From assembly GCA_951802425.1 (NCBI GenBank), contig OX637794.1, positions 124,001-188,000 on the forward strand: DNA of 64,000 nt. The letters are read 5' to 3'. Each line of letters opens with the position of its first letter. The first letter of the stretch is position 1. Shown here piece after piece: positions 33,747 through 46,954 of this stretch. Position numbers and translations under genes: made by a program. The notes beneath the pieces are model-generated. The model was given only the letters and a program-made list of their open reading frames with translations, was not told where the DNA came from and searched no databases. This stretch comes from Clavaria fumosa. Its lineage: Eukaryota > Basidiomycota > Agaricomycetes > Agaricales > Clavariaceae.

Positions 33747-36700
33747 TCACAGGTGATCTCTCTTCTTTGTCAGCCTGCGGGTGTTGCTCTTCTTCGCTGT
33801 TGGAGCTGGGATGTGGCTCAGTATCAAGCAAGGCCCAAAGAAGATGACTAGAACTCACGAGAGTTTGACACATTCTTGCGCTTTGCCTTTCGTGATGCAT
33901 CAGAGGTCTCAGGTGCAGAGATATTCGCGCCTGAATAAGCAATCGGATTGGTTATTGTAACATGAATAGAGCAAACATAGCAAATTCTGACCCTTTGTTT
34001 TCTGATGAGACTTTGATGCTGTTGTCGGCTTCTTCATTGGACTCCCAACCTCACCTGAAATATCCACAGGTCCACAGGAGCAATAACAATCATAGTGGTA
34101 ATTTGTACTCACGAGGTGGCAGCAATGCTCTCTGTTTATCCTTCAAAGTAACATCACCGATGATATCATCATTATCTATAGTAATAAGTTAATCCAAAGA
34201 AATGTTGAACAGCAAAGCACTCACCTTGCTCCATTGGAGAGTCATCATCATCTGGCACTCATGCAAGAATTCATGGCTCAATTCATTGCCGAGGAAAACA
34301 AAAAATCTCACCTGAAGACAATTCACTTGTTTCCATTGCTGTAGTTGAGAAAGAATCAGTTTGCTGAGGGCCATAATAACAGAATTAAAGGATAAAGAGG
34401 GCAACCCGCAAATCGTAGCCAGTCGGTGTGCGGGTGAGCAGCAAACTGTAGCCAGAGTGGGAGCCAGAAAAAAGGGACCCGCAAATCACAGCCAGTCGGT
34501 GTGTGGGTGAACAGAGAAAAGGTGAGAAGCTAAAGTGGGTGCAAGGAAACGAAGGACCCGCGAACCATAGCCAGTTGATGTGCGGGTGAGCACGAAAGGG
34601 ATCTGCAAACCATAAACTGTAGCTGAATATTGGTACCTACCTGATGTAATCTTCAACCTTTCCATTGAGATTTGAGAAGATGAAGCTGGAATCAGTGATG
34701 ATGAGGTCGGATTTGGCAGGGACAAATCTGGAATTGGCAGGGATGAGGTGGGCACAACTGGGTCAAGTTGCTTGCATTGTCGAGCTTGAGGAATTTATAT
34801 CAAAACTTGAGCAGAATGACATACATGTTTCTCTGCCTCATCGTCATCTTCAGTGACATCTGACTCCTCATTACTTGTGTGTGCAACCGGCTTCAGCATC
34901 GCCTTTGCAGTGTGACTAGGAGTGCCTCTCAATCTGGATTGAGGATGAGCCTTAGTCTTTAATAATATCTTATCAATCAGTCATGGATCAGCTGGGATAA
35001 AATTTGAAATTACTCTTGCCCTCGCCCTCTCCCTGTTCCTACTTGATGACTGGTAGTCAGTATCCACCTTTGCCATCATTGGCTCATTGTCATCGTCTTC
35101 TTCTGTCACTGTGATCTGAGGTGGTTCCAGGGCCTTTGCAGGCTGTTTGCCTTTGCGCTGTTCAATTCATGAGTATGGGAAGTGGGTGCAATAATAAACA
35201 ATAAATAATTTGAATAAAATTTTACCGAAGTCATCTCCTTGTGCTCTTCATGGCTTATAGACGGAAGTCGTTTGAGGGACCACGAATCTTGTTTTTCATC
35301 AAAGATGAAAGGTTCATGAGGACTGACAGAAAAGTGACGCTGACGGGCTGAATTGTGCTGCAAGGCCTGATGATTGCAATTGCAAAATCATTTAGTTATG
35401 AAATACTAGAATTCTGCAAATGAAACTTACATTGATGAGACCATCAATGGCAATGGCAACCTCACTTGCAATGGCTCCCCTACCTTTCACCCCACCCCTC
35501 AGCTTAGCAACTTCAGACCTCTCAATACTTGAGATGAATTTCTGGACTGCAGCTTGGTGAGAGTGGAATTTGTCAGCAGTTTGTCGGGCATCTTGACGCT
35601 GTTGAGAGGGTGTAATCGTGTTCAGTACATCTTGCACTACCAAACCATCAACCCATTTCCATTCCTTTACAGCCTTAAATTTCCCTGGGCTGACCAAGAC
35701 ATTATGTCCACAGGAAACTGAGGAAAAAATATTGTTGAGGGATTGTCGGACATGTCCTGCAGCACCCTTGAGTATGTCTGGGCGGTAGTGTAAAGCAAGG
35801 TAGCTTTCAAGCATTGCTGAGAGCACAACTCGTCCATAGTCACGGCGGAGGGCATGAGAGTCAGAGGGGTCAATTGGAAAGGCAGTTGCAACAAGGGCCC
35901 GCTTTGTAAAGTCTGCATCAACACGATCTTCAATTGACCAGTCTGACTTCCTCTTGACAAACTCCAATAGTTGATCAACAGTGTCAAACACACCACTGGG
36001 TTTCAAGCCCAGCTTGTCCAAGTAGGGGTGGATATCCTTCACTGAGTCGCCACGTCGTTTGGCATGTAGCACGCCTGTAGGAAATATAGCTTCAAGCTCG
36101 GCGCCAGACTTCGGGTGGGAGATAGGTAACTTTGACCAAGCAGCAGAGACATCATAGCTCATGTCAATCATATGGGTGGATAGGTGCTGCAAGATGGTCT
36201 TGATAAACTAACATGGCAGAATCAAAATGGTTAAGTTGATAAATAATTCAAGAAAACACACAAAGTCATGAGCCTCATTATGTTCTTGGATGAGTGGATC
36301 CTTAGCAAGTGCAGCAAGAATAGAGGAAGACACATCGCGAGATTTGGTGACTTTTGCAAAAATTGCTGAGTAACTTGCTATGGGATCAATCCAGAATAAG
36401 ATCTGCAAAAGTGGAGTCAATGATGTAGATGTGATGCAGATGTTAGTATAGGTCAGGTCTGCACTCCATAGTGGGTTTTACTTGGGCCCACACCTTGTTG
36501 GCCTATGAAGTGCAGGGTCATGACCCCAAGGCAAACCACACTTCATAGGCCAACAAAGTGCAGGGCCATGATCCCAAGTCAAACCCACAATATGAAGTGG
36601 CAGCCAATTAAGAGTGTGGAATAATGAACTCACTTCCTCAAGTGCTGTGCCTACACGTTTGAGTGACCGATCTATCCAGACAATAAATGATGTGGTGGGA

Positions 36701-38345
36701 ATTGGCAGTTGTGCGTATCTTGAGGACCCTGGGTAGCAAAGCTTCCAAGCAACACGTGCTGGAAATGTCCTGCAAAAATCAAGCTTTGCTGCATGTCTTC
36801 TGCGTGTTTCCTCTTGGCAAAGACGCACTACATCTTGGGCATAAAGCCGAAAGGCAGTTGTCCAGTCCTGGCTCCACATGTTGGGTGGGCAGCCCAATAG
36901 GTGATCCCTGAACGCATCATCAATCCTGTCCAGAAGTGGTCCATGCCATCTGGCACGCATTTTCTGAGTATTGGCCACTCCAACTGCCTGCTTCTCAACT
37001 TTGGTTATTGCAGCTTTGAGGTCAGGGTTTTCAATGGTAGGGTCCCGGTCTGCCCATTGTGCAAGGAGAGTCTGAACTTCCTGGAGTGAAGGAAATTCAC
37101 CATCACCAACCATGCAAAATAGATTGCTGGCTGCCATATTGACTATTGCACTAAGGAGCTAAAACAAAATGAAAAGACAATAATAAAATCAAATGAGCCT
37201 GGATACTCACACCGCCATGGGTGCCAGATAAAGTGTCTGCCATCCAGCTTATTTTGAGGAAAGGAGCATCACGGAAGTGTTTGCCAAGTGATAGTATCAT
37301 TGTCAGAAATGCAATCCCATCATTGGTTGCAAAGATTCGTGAGTATACGCTGGATGTATCGGTTGCCCACCGACGGATTGAAGTGATAGCTTGATCCTTT
37401 TTCTCGGTGCTACGAATGACATCAAGGCCATCATCCACAGCTGCTTGATAGACCTTCTCATCCTCATCATCAGCCATGATGATATCCCGAACCTTTTCAA
37501 CAATACGTTCCTCAGGGGTTTCACCAAAAACAAATTTTGCCTGGTTGCGAGCTAGGAGACGCATGCAGGCCAGACCTTTGTCTGGCAACATGAAGAGTTT
37601 TCCTTTGAATATTTAATTTAAATCAGTCAAAAATTTGTGAATAATAGACATTACCTATATCCCAAACTGCAATTGCCCAACGCTTTGCCTTCTGAATAGA
37701 CTCCTCAAGTGTCGTAATGTCTTGTTTCAATTTGTCAGCCTCCTTCGTGTTTTCCAAGTCTGCCCGTAGGATGTTCAGCTTTTCTTCGAGTTCAGCAATG
37801 AACTTTTTCAGGGCATGTCGGCGGTGGTTCCCTCCAAAAATTTCGGCTTCACCCTTGTTCACTGCATCGATGCCAAGTTGATTGAGTTGCAAGTTGGGTA
37901 CTTCTTCAATGGTGCATCCATCAATGTCTGCAAGTGGTGATACATCATCAATCCATTCAGGCTTCAACCCAACTGGCAGAGCACTGTCACGTTCGCAGTG
38001 AAGCAGGCCTTCTGTGAAATAGCATTGAACAAGTTCATCAACCTTCTCATCATTCAGTGGCCGGTCATTGTAAGTGCCCCAGGTGAAAGAGTAAGGTGAC
38101 TCAAGCAAGTCAATAGAGTAATATCCCACAAAAGTGCTGGCAAGATGGCGTTGGGTCTCAGTGTGAGCATTTGCAAACAGATCTTTGTAACGATTGGGGC
38201 TGGCCTGTGTTCTGTCATTAGACTATGTTGAATCTTGGATAATTGGGTGACTCACCATAGTCCCCTTAGCAGATGAAGCCTGTGAGGATGGGGTTGTGTG
38301 TGGCAATGGCAGCAATGATGTGGCAAGCTTTGTGAGGTCAAACAT
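33747..38345 (-). CDS. ParB-like domain protein, 1103 aa, 16 exons with micro-exons
   Basis: The model closes in frame: exons 38345-38256, 38204-37655, 37581-37211, 37158-36634, 36402-36262, 36207-35431, 35366-35226, 35157-35014, 34956-34825, 34770-34641, 34338-34312, 34251-34225, 34175-34113, 34054-33992, 33930-33859 and 33805-33747; 3312 nt. Residues about 55-165 resemble the ParB/sulfiredoxin-like fold: NDRPLNDEKVDELVQCYFTE (choice of side and helix) and, at 154-162, GGNHRRHAL in place of the ParB box GERR. ParB-type domains bind or cut DNA or hydrolyse nucleotides; which applies here is unknown. A coiled coil follows (about 165-205). The middle 600 residues are unrecognised. The C-terminus is acidic, then basic, and spread over short exons, two of 27 nt. 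Alternative exon choice in the tail is possible. Confidence 0.7.
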
Positions 38346-38399
38346 GCATCACACAAATTAGCATCAACATTCCATGCAAATATGGAAATTTATACCCAC

Positions 38400-38636
38400 C
38401 CCTGCAATTTTCCACGCACCATGTAGGGACACATGACCACCCCTGCAATTTTCCACACACCATGTAGGGACACATGACCACCCCTGCAATTTCCCACACA
38501 CCATGTAGGGACACATGACCACCCCTGCAATTTCCCACACACCATGTAGGGACACATGACCACCCCTGCAATTTCCCACACACAATGTAGGGACACATGA
38601 CCACCCCTGCAATTTCCCACACACAATGTAGGGATG
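38400..38636. repeat. 41-bp minisatellite
   Basis: About six near-perfect copies of a 41-bp unit containing cctgcaattttccac and atgtagggacacatgacc start at 38401, 38442, 38483 and onward. It begins 55 bases upstream of the ATG of the ParB-like gene, in its promoter region. Translated frames across it are repeats, not genes. Confidence 0.9.
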
Positions 38637-40870
38637 GGCAATTTCCACCAGTGTTGTGCCAGTCACCAACTGAGAGTCATGGTCACCCAACCATGATGCA
38701 TGAGAAAGACATCAACACTTGCCAACAGTCATGCATCCATGACTGTGTGCTAGTCCTAGAGTCTTGCTTCACTCTAGCACATGCATTTACTCTGGGCTCT
38801 TCCTCCTGGTACATAACCCTTATGCCCTCTGCAGTGCTCCTGTATTACACTCTTGTGACTCCTCAATATATCACCATGTTTTGCAATCTATTGTGTCCTC
38901 ACTCTGAGTCAAACAGCCTTGCAACTAGTGAGGACAAGGGCTGTAGTGTCAACCCTTGGCCAAATCATAGCTCAAGGGTGCACAAGAGATTAGTAGCAAC
39001 TCACCTTGTGCAACAGGGTTGGGTAGCAGAGTTCAATGGAAGTGAGGCAAATTAATGGCCAAGAACTCAGGTGAGTCAAAAACAATTTGAAGTCACATGG
39101 TGGTGAACTTTTCTTTATGGCCCAATCAAGATTGTAGTATTGGCACCTGTTGATAAAACCATAGCTACCAGAGATGCATGGAACAAAGATATAATGTTGG
39201 CTCAAGATTAAATCTGCACAATCTACTGGCTTGAACATTGGCCAAGACCTATGTATTGGTGTTGCATTATCAAATCAGCCTGATCCCAGTGTGCCAAATC
39301 CTGTATCCTGACCTTCATGTTGGCTGACCTGTGATGACATCATTGATAGGGTTTTGGGAATATCAGCCTGCTTGAATATTATGGTCAATCTCCAATATCA
39401 GCTAGGACTATATGTGAATTGGTGGCATCAACAAGATCATCACTAACTCCAACCTCATACCTCCATAATGGCTGCCTACTATTGTCAAGGCTTCAACCAC
39501 TATTATCAGTCTTTCAGCTACTAGGTTTGTGTGATTACCTTATGTCTCACACTTTGTCTCACTGCAGGGCAACTTTTGAGACAACCCAGTATAAAAATTT
39601 TAGCATTTGCACATAATATCTGGTATAATATCTGGTAGCATGACTGTAACAAGTATGAGCCATACACACAGCAGCCAAAATGCACTTCAGGAGAATCCTT
39701 GGTCAAAGGAAGAGTATTACACTGTAGGGAATGGATCTTATAGACATGGCACAGATCTAACTGTTCTTTTATGTGAAAATGTGTGCTGTTCTTGTAGCTG
39801 TTCTTGTAGTTGTTCTGTTATTGTGCCTTGTGTGACCACTTGTGACATATAATATAATATAATATTTTGGTATCAAAATTGTCTGCTATGGTGTTCAGGC
39901 ATGACAGCCATCACTTTCCCTCAACCACCTGTGTGACTTATCCATTGTCTAATCAGGCCTCATCAGCAACCACACAGCCTTCAAGTGGCATACAAGTTGT
40001 GTGCATGTGCCATGCATTTGGATGTGCATCAAAAGCGCAAGTGGTAATGAGCAGCATGGCCATTTGGTAACCCCTTCTGCTCAACATCAACACCAAAACA
40101 AAGGACAAAGGAACCTTCTGCAGGTCAGGTAGGTTCCAAAGTATGCAGATATGAATATTTATTGCTTTCTATCAAAATGTATTGATGTATGATAAGGAGC
40201 AGCTCACCTGAAGCCTGCCTGCGTCATCTGGAACCTCTGAGCACGTGAACAGCATGTGTGCTGATCATCCAGGACAGGCTTGGGTCTCAGGCATTCTCCA
40301 GACACACACATCGTGTTCACACCATATGCAGTGCTGAGCCTGCTGAAGATGTGCTAGTGCAAGCTGTGTGCATTCTGGGAGGGCGAGGCGCAGACGCTGC
40401 GGCTCGTGCGAGAGGTTGCAGATGTGCTCTTGGTCGTGGCGGTGACCCAGCACCACATGCCCATGCTGTACCACTCGTTTATGCAGGCACTGCTGTTGGC
40501 GCAGCAGGACTCAGCGAATGCCAGCGCATGCCTCTTCTTCATGCCTCTGCTAGGCTTCATCATGATCCTGGATTTGTTGGAAAAATGATTGTTCAGCTTC
40601 ACCCATCTTTGAGTGTACTACACCTTCAATAGCAGCCAAAAGTTGTATCCAAAGCTTGAAGAGCATGCTGGATAGAAACTGTGAGTTGTCAGTCATAAGT
40701 AGTGGTTCAAGAATGTTCAAGTCTCAGAGGCAGCACTGAGGCCATGAGGTGTGCATGAGCCCATGCCTGGACAGTTGGTATTACATAATTTGAATATTCA
40801 AGTCAGATATAACTGTATTATATACTCGATGACAACCAGGTACAGGACTGCTGACTGGCATGTAAAACAG
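38637..40870. other. No gene recognised
   Basis: Over 2.2 kb without a supported gene. A GC-richer island at about 40330-40600 has a short frame with VREVADVLLVVAVTQHHMPM that may be a fossil of a coding exon. An (ATA)n-like patch lies at 39847-39867. The rest is CpG-poor and looks like decayed DNA. Confidence 0.35.
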
Positions 40871-43800
40871 CTAGATCTGTGCTGTGAGAGCTATTCTCCT
40901 TGCCCGCTTGCTGTTTTCCTCATCTGAAAATATTAAATAATGCCTGATGGGAGTGATTGGGACATGCTCACCACTTTCTGAATGAATTCGCTTCCGGGTG
41001 CCTTGGGTATCATTCACAGTTTTCTTGATGACAACAAATTCTGGCCCAGTCCACTCAAAGGTTTTGCAATAGGGAAGATCTTTCAACTCTTTGCCCATCT
41101 CTGCTCGAAAATGAAATAGGAGGTTAGGATGATGCTTGCAGAAGTGCTTGTCCATCCTTGCATGGAGACAACTCTGTGAGAGACCAGGGTTGGAAGAGTC
41201 TTCATCCTCCTTGTACTTGCAAATCGTCACAGCAAGGTGAACAATAGATGGGTTGAATAGAGCAGATAGGGGATCCACCAACTCTTCTCCAATCTTGAGC
41301 CATTGTGATTTGCTGAAGGACTGCTGGAAGTCCATGTACTTCTTCAAAATTGCTGTGCGCTGGGCCTTCATCATGTTTTGAAGTGCACCTACTTCCAAAC
41401 TTGTTTGATCCTTGATCTCCAAGTCATATGTCCAGCATAGCTCAAGCACATTTCCAAGTGCAATGAGGTCCAAAAGGCCTTGAGCAGTGGTTGGGTCTAT
41501 TGAATGATCACCCACTGTCAATTTGCATCAGATGGGGAGAGGAAAGGAGAATAGTTAGGGGCAGACCATCTTGGATATATTCATGAGAGGTATATTCATC
41601 AATTGCCATTGCCAAGATGTGCCACAGCAATACCTCAGTTTCTGAATGGTTGGTATTTGTCACACCATGTAAGAGCACCCCAGTGTGGATGTGGCCCCAG
41701 CATGAGTCACGAATAGTTGAGGTGCAATACATATGACGACCCAGCACAATTGAGTTGTCAACTGTGAGCACATAATGTGGGGTATTTGGTCGCATGAAGC
41801 TATTTCACATTTAGCAAATTGAATAAAATGTAAAAAGTACACCCACAAGACGGTGCCTGGCTGGATGATAACAGCCTCATGCTCAAAACATGAGGTAGCT
41901 GCATCATCCACCTCAGTGGTGGAAAAGGCAAGGGGTGATGACATATCCCCAGCTGAGCAGGACTCCATATTGTGGCGGTGGTGACAAACAACCCAATATT
42001 TGGTCCCAGTGATAGCATCAATGGCAGTGGCAAGACCATTTGCATCAATGTGAATCCAGCTCATTGCATTTTTCATGGCAGCTGTAGCCCATATAAGGTG
42101 ATCGGTGGGCGGATTGGCATGAGAAAAACCATGAGTGCCTCTTGTTTGTTGCCATGCAATACTGTGGGAGTTCAGGTGACTTGTGAGGGAAATTAAGTCT
42201 CAGCACAGGCAGTGCAGATTTATTGAACACTCACTGGTAGGGTATGCAATGTCGATACTCCAACCCAAGTGGTATGTCAAGAACATTGAGGATGTGTCCA
42301 TTGTTGGGCATTTGGCTGTGATGGAAGAAGTCAAGCAGGGTGCCATGGCAGTGTCGCTCACTGTTGGTGCTGTCGATGGACTGATCTGTGTATAATTTGT
42401 AAGCATATTTAGGCCATGGCATTAGTCATACCATACCTATCATGCTTCTTGTTCTTGTGATATTTGCATAGTTCCTCAATGTTGAAATTGAGAACCCCTC
42501 ATCTTGGAGAGGTGTGTTGAGAACAAGAATATGGCGATGCCGGAAGATGTCCTGGAGAGTCCTAGTTGAGAGCTGCAGGAATTCCATGTATGTTGTAACA
42601 AAGATGTTTGACACTGGTGGGTTCAGCAAGTCAAATGGTATGCATCGAGATGAGGCATGGTGGTGAGGTGGGTGACCATCAACATATCCAGCTTCAACAC
42701 TGGCATGGATGTCCACCAACAGCCTAGTTTCTTTGCTAGCCTGTATTTACCAGTGTTGGAATAGTACATGCCTGATGAGCAGTTAACTCACAGTGGTCTT
42801 TGATGTCTGGAAGTGGATAGAGATAGGTGCTGCTTTAGGATCTGGAAGATATGCTTGGATCTTCACTGGGGGTGACAACTATAAAGCATATCAGCAGAAA
42901 TTGGCAGTCACAGGGAGAAAAACTCACTCCAGGGTTATCTGTGGCATTTATGAGGGTATTTGGTTCCTCAGGCTCAAAACAAATGTTAGATAATATCCCA
43001 TCATTATTTAATAAGACTCACATCTCCTTCAATATCATAGTAAACTGGAAAGAGCATTGTGGCCTCTTCATCAACACTATTGCCTAACTCCTTACTTTGA
43101 CCTGCTCCAGACTTTCTTGCAGATTTCCTATGTTTCCAAGTGCTTGTGGGACTGGACATTGGTGGTGTGGGAAGCAAGTACACAGATTGAGTTGGAGATG
43201 ATGGTAAAGATGATATTGGGGATGAACTTGCTGAGGCAGATTTCAGGAAGGTTAAAGGCAGTGCAGTGGGAAGGTATTTTGCAGCCAATGAATTGACTGC
43301 ATTGATAGCTGCATCTGTGTCTTCCTCAGCTTCAAATACCACATCAAAAGTGGGCTTCCAGTCATTATCATTGTACTGCAACCCCAGACATAACTGTAGG
43401 TGATCCTGTGCCTGAGGCAGTGTGATATTGCCTGCTGCAAAATTGCGTATTATATCCCATGCATTTGGGTCATTCAGAGGCAGGGGGTGAAGAAAATCAA
43501 TATCTCTATTGAGGAATGATCAGCTTGTGTCCTCCATGAAAATGTTCACTCACTGTGTTTCCTCTGTTTCTGGTGTTTCCTTAGGCCCTGCCCCTTCTTG
43601 GGTCTGCTCCTTGTCCTGTGGAAGTGGGTGGGAAATGTCCATATCCCTATTGATGTGTGATTAGCCAATATCCTCCCTGAAAATGCAGACTGACTGTGTC
43701 TCCTGTGTCTCTTGTGTCTCCTGAGGCCCTGCCCCTTCTTGGGTCTGCCCATCATCTTGTGATGGTGGGTGAAAAGTGTCCACATCCCTATTGATGTGTG

Positions 43801-45507
43801 ATTAGCTTGTAAGCTTGTATCCTCCCTGAAATTGCAGACTGACATCTGCTGTGTCTCTTCTTCCTGGGTCTGCTGCTCATTCTGTGGTGGTGGGGAAGAA
43901 ATGTCCATGTCTCTATAGAAGAGTGATTAAATGGCATCCTCCCTGAGAATGCCAACTCACTGTGTCTCCTGTGCCTCTTGTGCTTCCTGAGGTGCTGCCC
44001 CTGTATTCTCATGCATCTCCCCTTCATTAGGAAGAAGTGCAGGTTGAATTTGGGGGAATAATACATCTGGTATATCACCTGAACCAAAGAAGTGAGTAGA
44101 TGAACTCTGGATAAATGTGGAACATGCTCACGTGTAACAAACCAATCCTGTAATTGTGGTATGTTGCCTTTGCACTCAAGTGCTGCTCCCATCTCATGAA
44201 GTTCAATAACTTCAGCCTTGTACTCCATCCCACATGATGATCTTAGTAATGCCTTCCACATCATTTTCTCTATAGCCAGTAGTGAACTTGGCTTTCCACC
44301 AAGTGACTGTCCCAACTGGGCCAATGAATCATAAAGATTAACCCATAAAAGGATAATAAAAAGCTTAACTCACCAAAAAGAGCTGCTCTTTATTGATGGA
44401 CTGTGAGGCACTATTCCGTGGCACTAAGAGGATGAGAGGGGAGATCGCCAGGGCAAGTTGTGTGTATTGGATTATGTTTCTTATCACTGCTGCATTGGTA
44501 AGACCAGCAGGCAGTGCAACTTGGTGATCTGCAGCCTGCCTGGTTTTCATTGTCAGCAGAAATTCAAGAATATTAAAAACTAAATGCACATATGAAGGCT
44601 GTGGAGTAGGTCACTTTGTGGACCCTGGCTCTTGAGGTATGACTTGACATTGAATTAGTTATGATCTGTGATATCCAAAGTAACACTCACTGGTCTAAAT
44701 GCACTGACTGCAAAGGCTACAGAATGCCACTGTTCTAAAACATCATGTGTGGAGCGGTGAATAGCATGCTGGGATGCCTTGAGCAGGTTTGAAATCGTGG
44801 CCTTGAACCTGCGAGGCTCCTCAGCATCCCCCACATCCCCCACATCCACATCCCACACATCCAGGTCCTGGACTGTTGAAGTGCTTGCCTCTAGCACAGG
44901 AAGAGCAGGCAGGGCAGATATGAGAGGAGGGGCAGGAAGGGCAATATTATGTGGTGAATGTACAAGGTGCTGTATAGCCCTGTTGGCAGTTGATGGGACA
45001 ATTGAAGTCCATTTCTCAAGATTTTTGAGGATTCTCTCCAGAGTGGGTGAGAGAGTTGGAGGGTGAGAGCGGGGGGTGGGATGGAGAGCAGGATGTGGAG
45101 GCCAGTCTTGGACCCACAAGAGGACATCAAGGAGTTGGTACATAAGAATAATTTTACCAAAGTAGGCCTGTTCTAATGGTATGGGTGTGTGGCTGATTTG
45201 GCTAGGGATCAAAATGGCAAGGACATAGGCATTTGCTTTGTCAACTGCCAGGGGTTCATTTTCAACTGTATCTATTTCTTGTGCAAGCATCTACAGACTA
45301 TCAAGGACAGTAACTGTGCTGGTAAACCTGAACACTCACCTTGATGAGATTGTGTGCAGGAGAAGGAAGTACAGTTGGGCAGTGGCTTTCTACCCATGCA
45401 AGGAGAGGTCCTGGTTCATGAATGCACCCATTTCGCCATGGGTAAGACTTTAGGACAGAAGAATTGATTCGAATATCACGGAGGCAGTGGAATTGGGTTT
45501 GAGACAT
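40871..45507 (-). CDS. JmjC-like 2-oxoglutarate/Fe(II) oxygenase protein, left paralogue
   Basis: Divergent twin of 48357-53191. The first seven exons (45507-45340, 45290-44691, 44598-44374, 44315-44132, 44078-43961, 43912-43844, 43787-43695) are mirror images of the twin's and encode the same residues. An extra duplicated exon follows at 43646-43554, then an exon from about 43508 ending PVYYDIEGD. Later exons are clearly homologous but diverged: VDGHPPHHHASSRC and RHRHILVL (42430-42720), DIPLGLEYRHCIPY (about 42260). The JmjC-like core has WIHIDANGLATAID (HxD, about 42050) and MRPNTPHYVLTV (distal His, about 41790). The C-terminal helical part ends at 40871. JmjC enzymes hydroxylate or demethylate proteins. 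The target is unknown; a nuclear role is an inference. Exon limits after 43554 are less certain. Confidence 0.7.
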
Positions 45508-45593
45508 GACAGTATGTATGAGAGTGCTGGGAGTGTGTTATCAAGATTGGACCAAATGATGATAAACATGAACATTGTTCATGTACTTACCTG

Positions 45594-46497
45594 ACCTGCT
45601 CAAATAGAGTAGCTTTGTATTTGTTTAGGCCTCAAATATATTTGAGGCCTAAACAAATACAAAGCTACTCACCTGACCTGCTCAATATATCTAAAGCCTA
45701 AACAAATACAAAGCTACTCACCTGACCTGCTCAATATATTGAAAGCCTAAACAAATACAAAGCCACTCACCTGACCTCATAACTGGCTCAAATATATTTG
45801 AGGCCTAAACAGATACAAAGCTACTCACCTGACCTCATGACTGGCTCAAATATATTTGAGGCCTAAACAGATACAAAGCTACTCACCTGACCTCATGACT
45901 GGCTCAAATATATTTGAGGCCTAAACAAATACAAAGCTACTCACCTGACCTCATGACTGGCTCAAATATATTTGAGGCCTAAACAAATACAAAGCTACTC
46001 ACCTGACCTGCTCAACATATTTAAGGCCTAAACAAATACAAAGCTACTCACCTGACCTGCTCAATATATTGAAAGCCTAAACAAATACAAAGCCACTCAC
46101 CTGACCTCATAACTGGCTCAAATATATTTGAGGCCTAAACAGATACAAAGCTACTCACCTGACCTCATGACTGGCTCAAATATATTTGAGGCCTAAACAG
46201 ATACAAAGCTACTCACCTGACCTCATGACTGGCTCAAATATATTTGAGGCCTAAACAAATACAAAGCTACTCACCTGACCTCATGACTGGCTCAAATATA
46301 TTTGAGGCCTAAACAAATACAAAGCTACTCACCTGACCTGCTCAACATATTTAAGGCCTAAACAAATACAAAGCTACTCACCTGACCTCATGACTGGCTC
46401 AAATATATTTGAGGCCTAAACAAACACAAAGCTACTCACCTGACCTGCTCAATATATTTAAAGCCTAAACAAATACAAAGCCACTCACCTGACCACA
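45594..46497 (-). repeat. Minisatellite array, left, upstream of left JmjC-like gene
   Basis: Tandem units of about 47 and 58 bp containing gcctaaacaaatacaaagct and actcacctgacc, oriented with the left gene. Variants include cctcatgactggctc and cctgctcaatatat. The outermost part (45607-45670) is a perfect 64-bp palindrome where unit orientation flips. Confidence 0.92.
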
Positions 46498-46954
46498 TCA
46501 GTGTCTCAGACAAAGGGGGCAAGGATTGGGTCAAATATAGAAATGGCTGGAAGGATCACATGGTTGTTGATAATTGTTAAATACTGTACTACTTGTTGTT
46601 GAAGTTCCAACTCATACCCCACCTTTCCCTGTTATAAAGTCTGCATGTGTGCCCTTCATTTATGTGTGTTCTGTCACATTTCATTTTTGGTATCAGCCTT
46701 CCCTGCCAACTTGAAGGCAGACCCCAGCAGAACATGCTTATTGGGTTGACAAAGAGACCAGCAAATGGATGGCAAACAAATGAAGTCATTCAGCACCTGT
46801 GCACATTGATAGGACCAGCAGTAACAGGACAAGTCTTCATTTCTGTCTTCTCAAGTCCTATTCTCTTCAGTGGCAACAAGAGTCTGCACTGAACATGCAT
46901 AAAAAGGTAATTTTTTAATTGTAAATAAATGACTGGGAGACACTGATGAGGTCA
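46498..46954. other. Centre of the palindrome, no gene recognised
   Basis: About 450 bases of non-repeated DNA between facing arrays. A short plus-strand frame at 46647-46892 and a minus one at 46589-46789 show no domain. It may be the unduplicated spacer around which the inverted duplication formed. Confidence 0.4.

Larger units (their letters stand above)
27691..34587. repeat. Dispersed family of 32-bp hairpin repeats
   Basis: Units of exactly 32 bp with inverted 6-7 bp ends (YCCCGCA..TGCGGGR) lie at 27691-27722, 29761-29792, 31753-31784, 31786-31817, 31874-31905, 31961-31992, 32031-32062, 34404-34435, 34477-34508 and 34556-34587. A 33-bp form lies at 29831-29863. The interior is less conserved (aatcgtagcc, gtcggtg, gccaacgct). 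All are in introns or between genes. Spacing of neighbours is often 70-79 bp with partly shared linkers. Confidence 0.8.

Noticed and set aside
38338..38690. Frames with repeated GKLQGWSCVPTW
   Set aside because: Products of the 41-bp minisatellite, shifting register every unit.
40258..40632. Frame of 124 codons in a GC-richer island
   Set aside because: No domain, overlapping frames on both strands equally open, no clear splice signals; at most a coding fossil.
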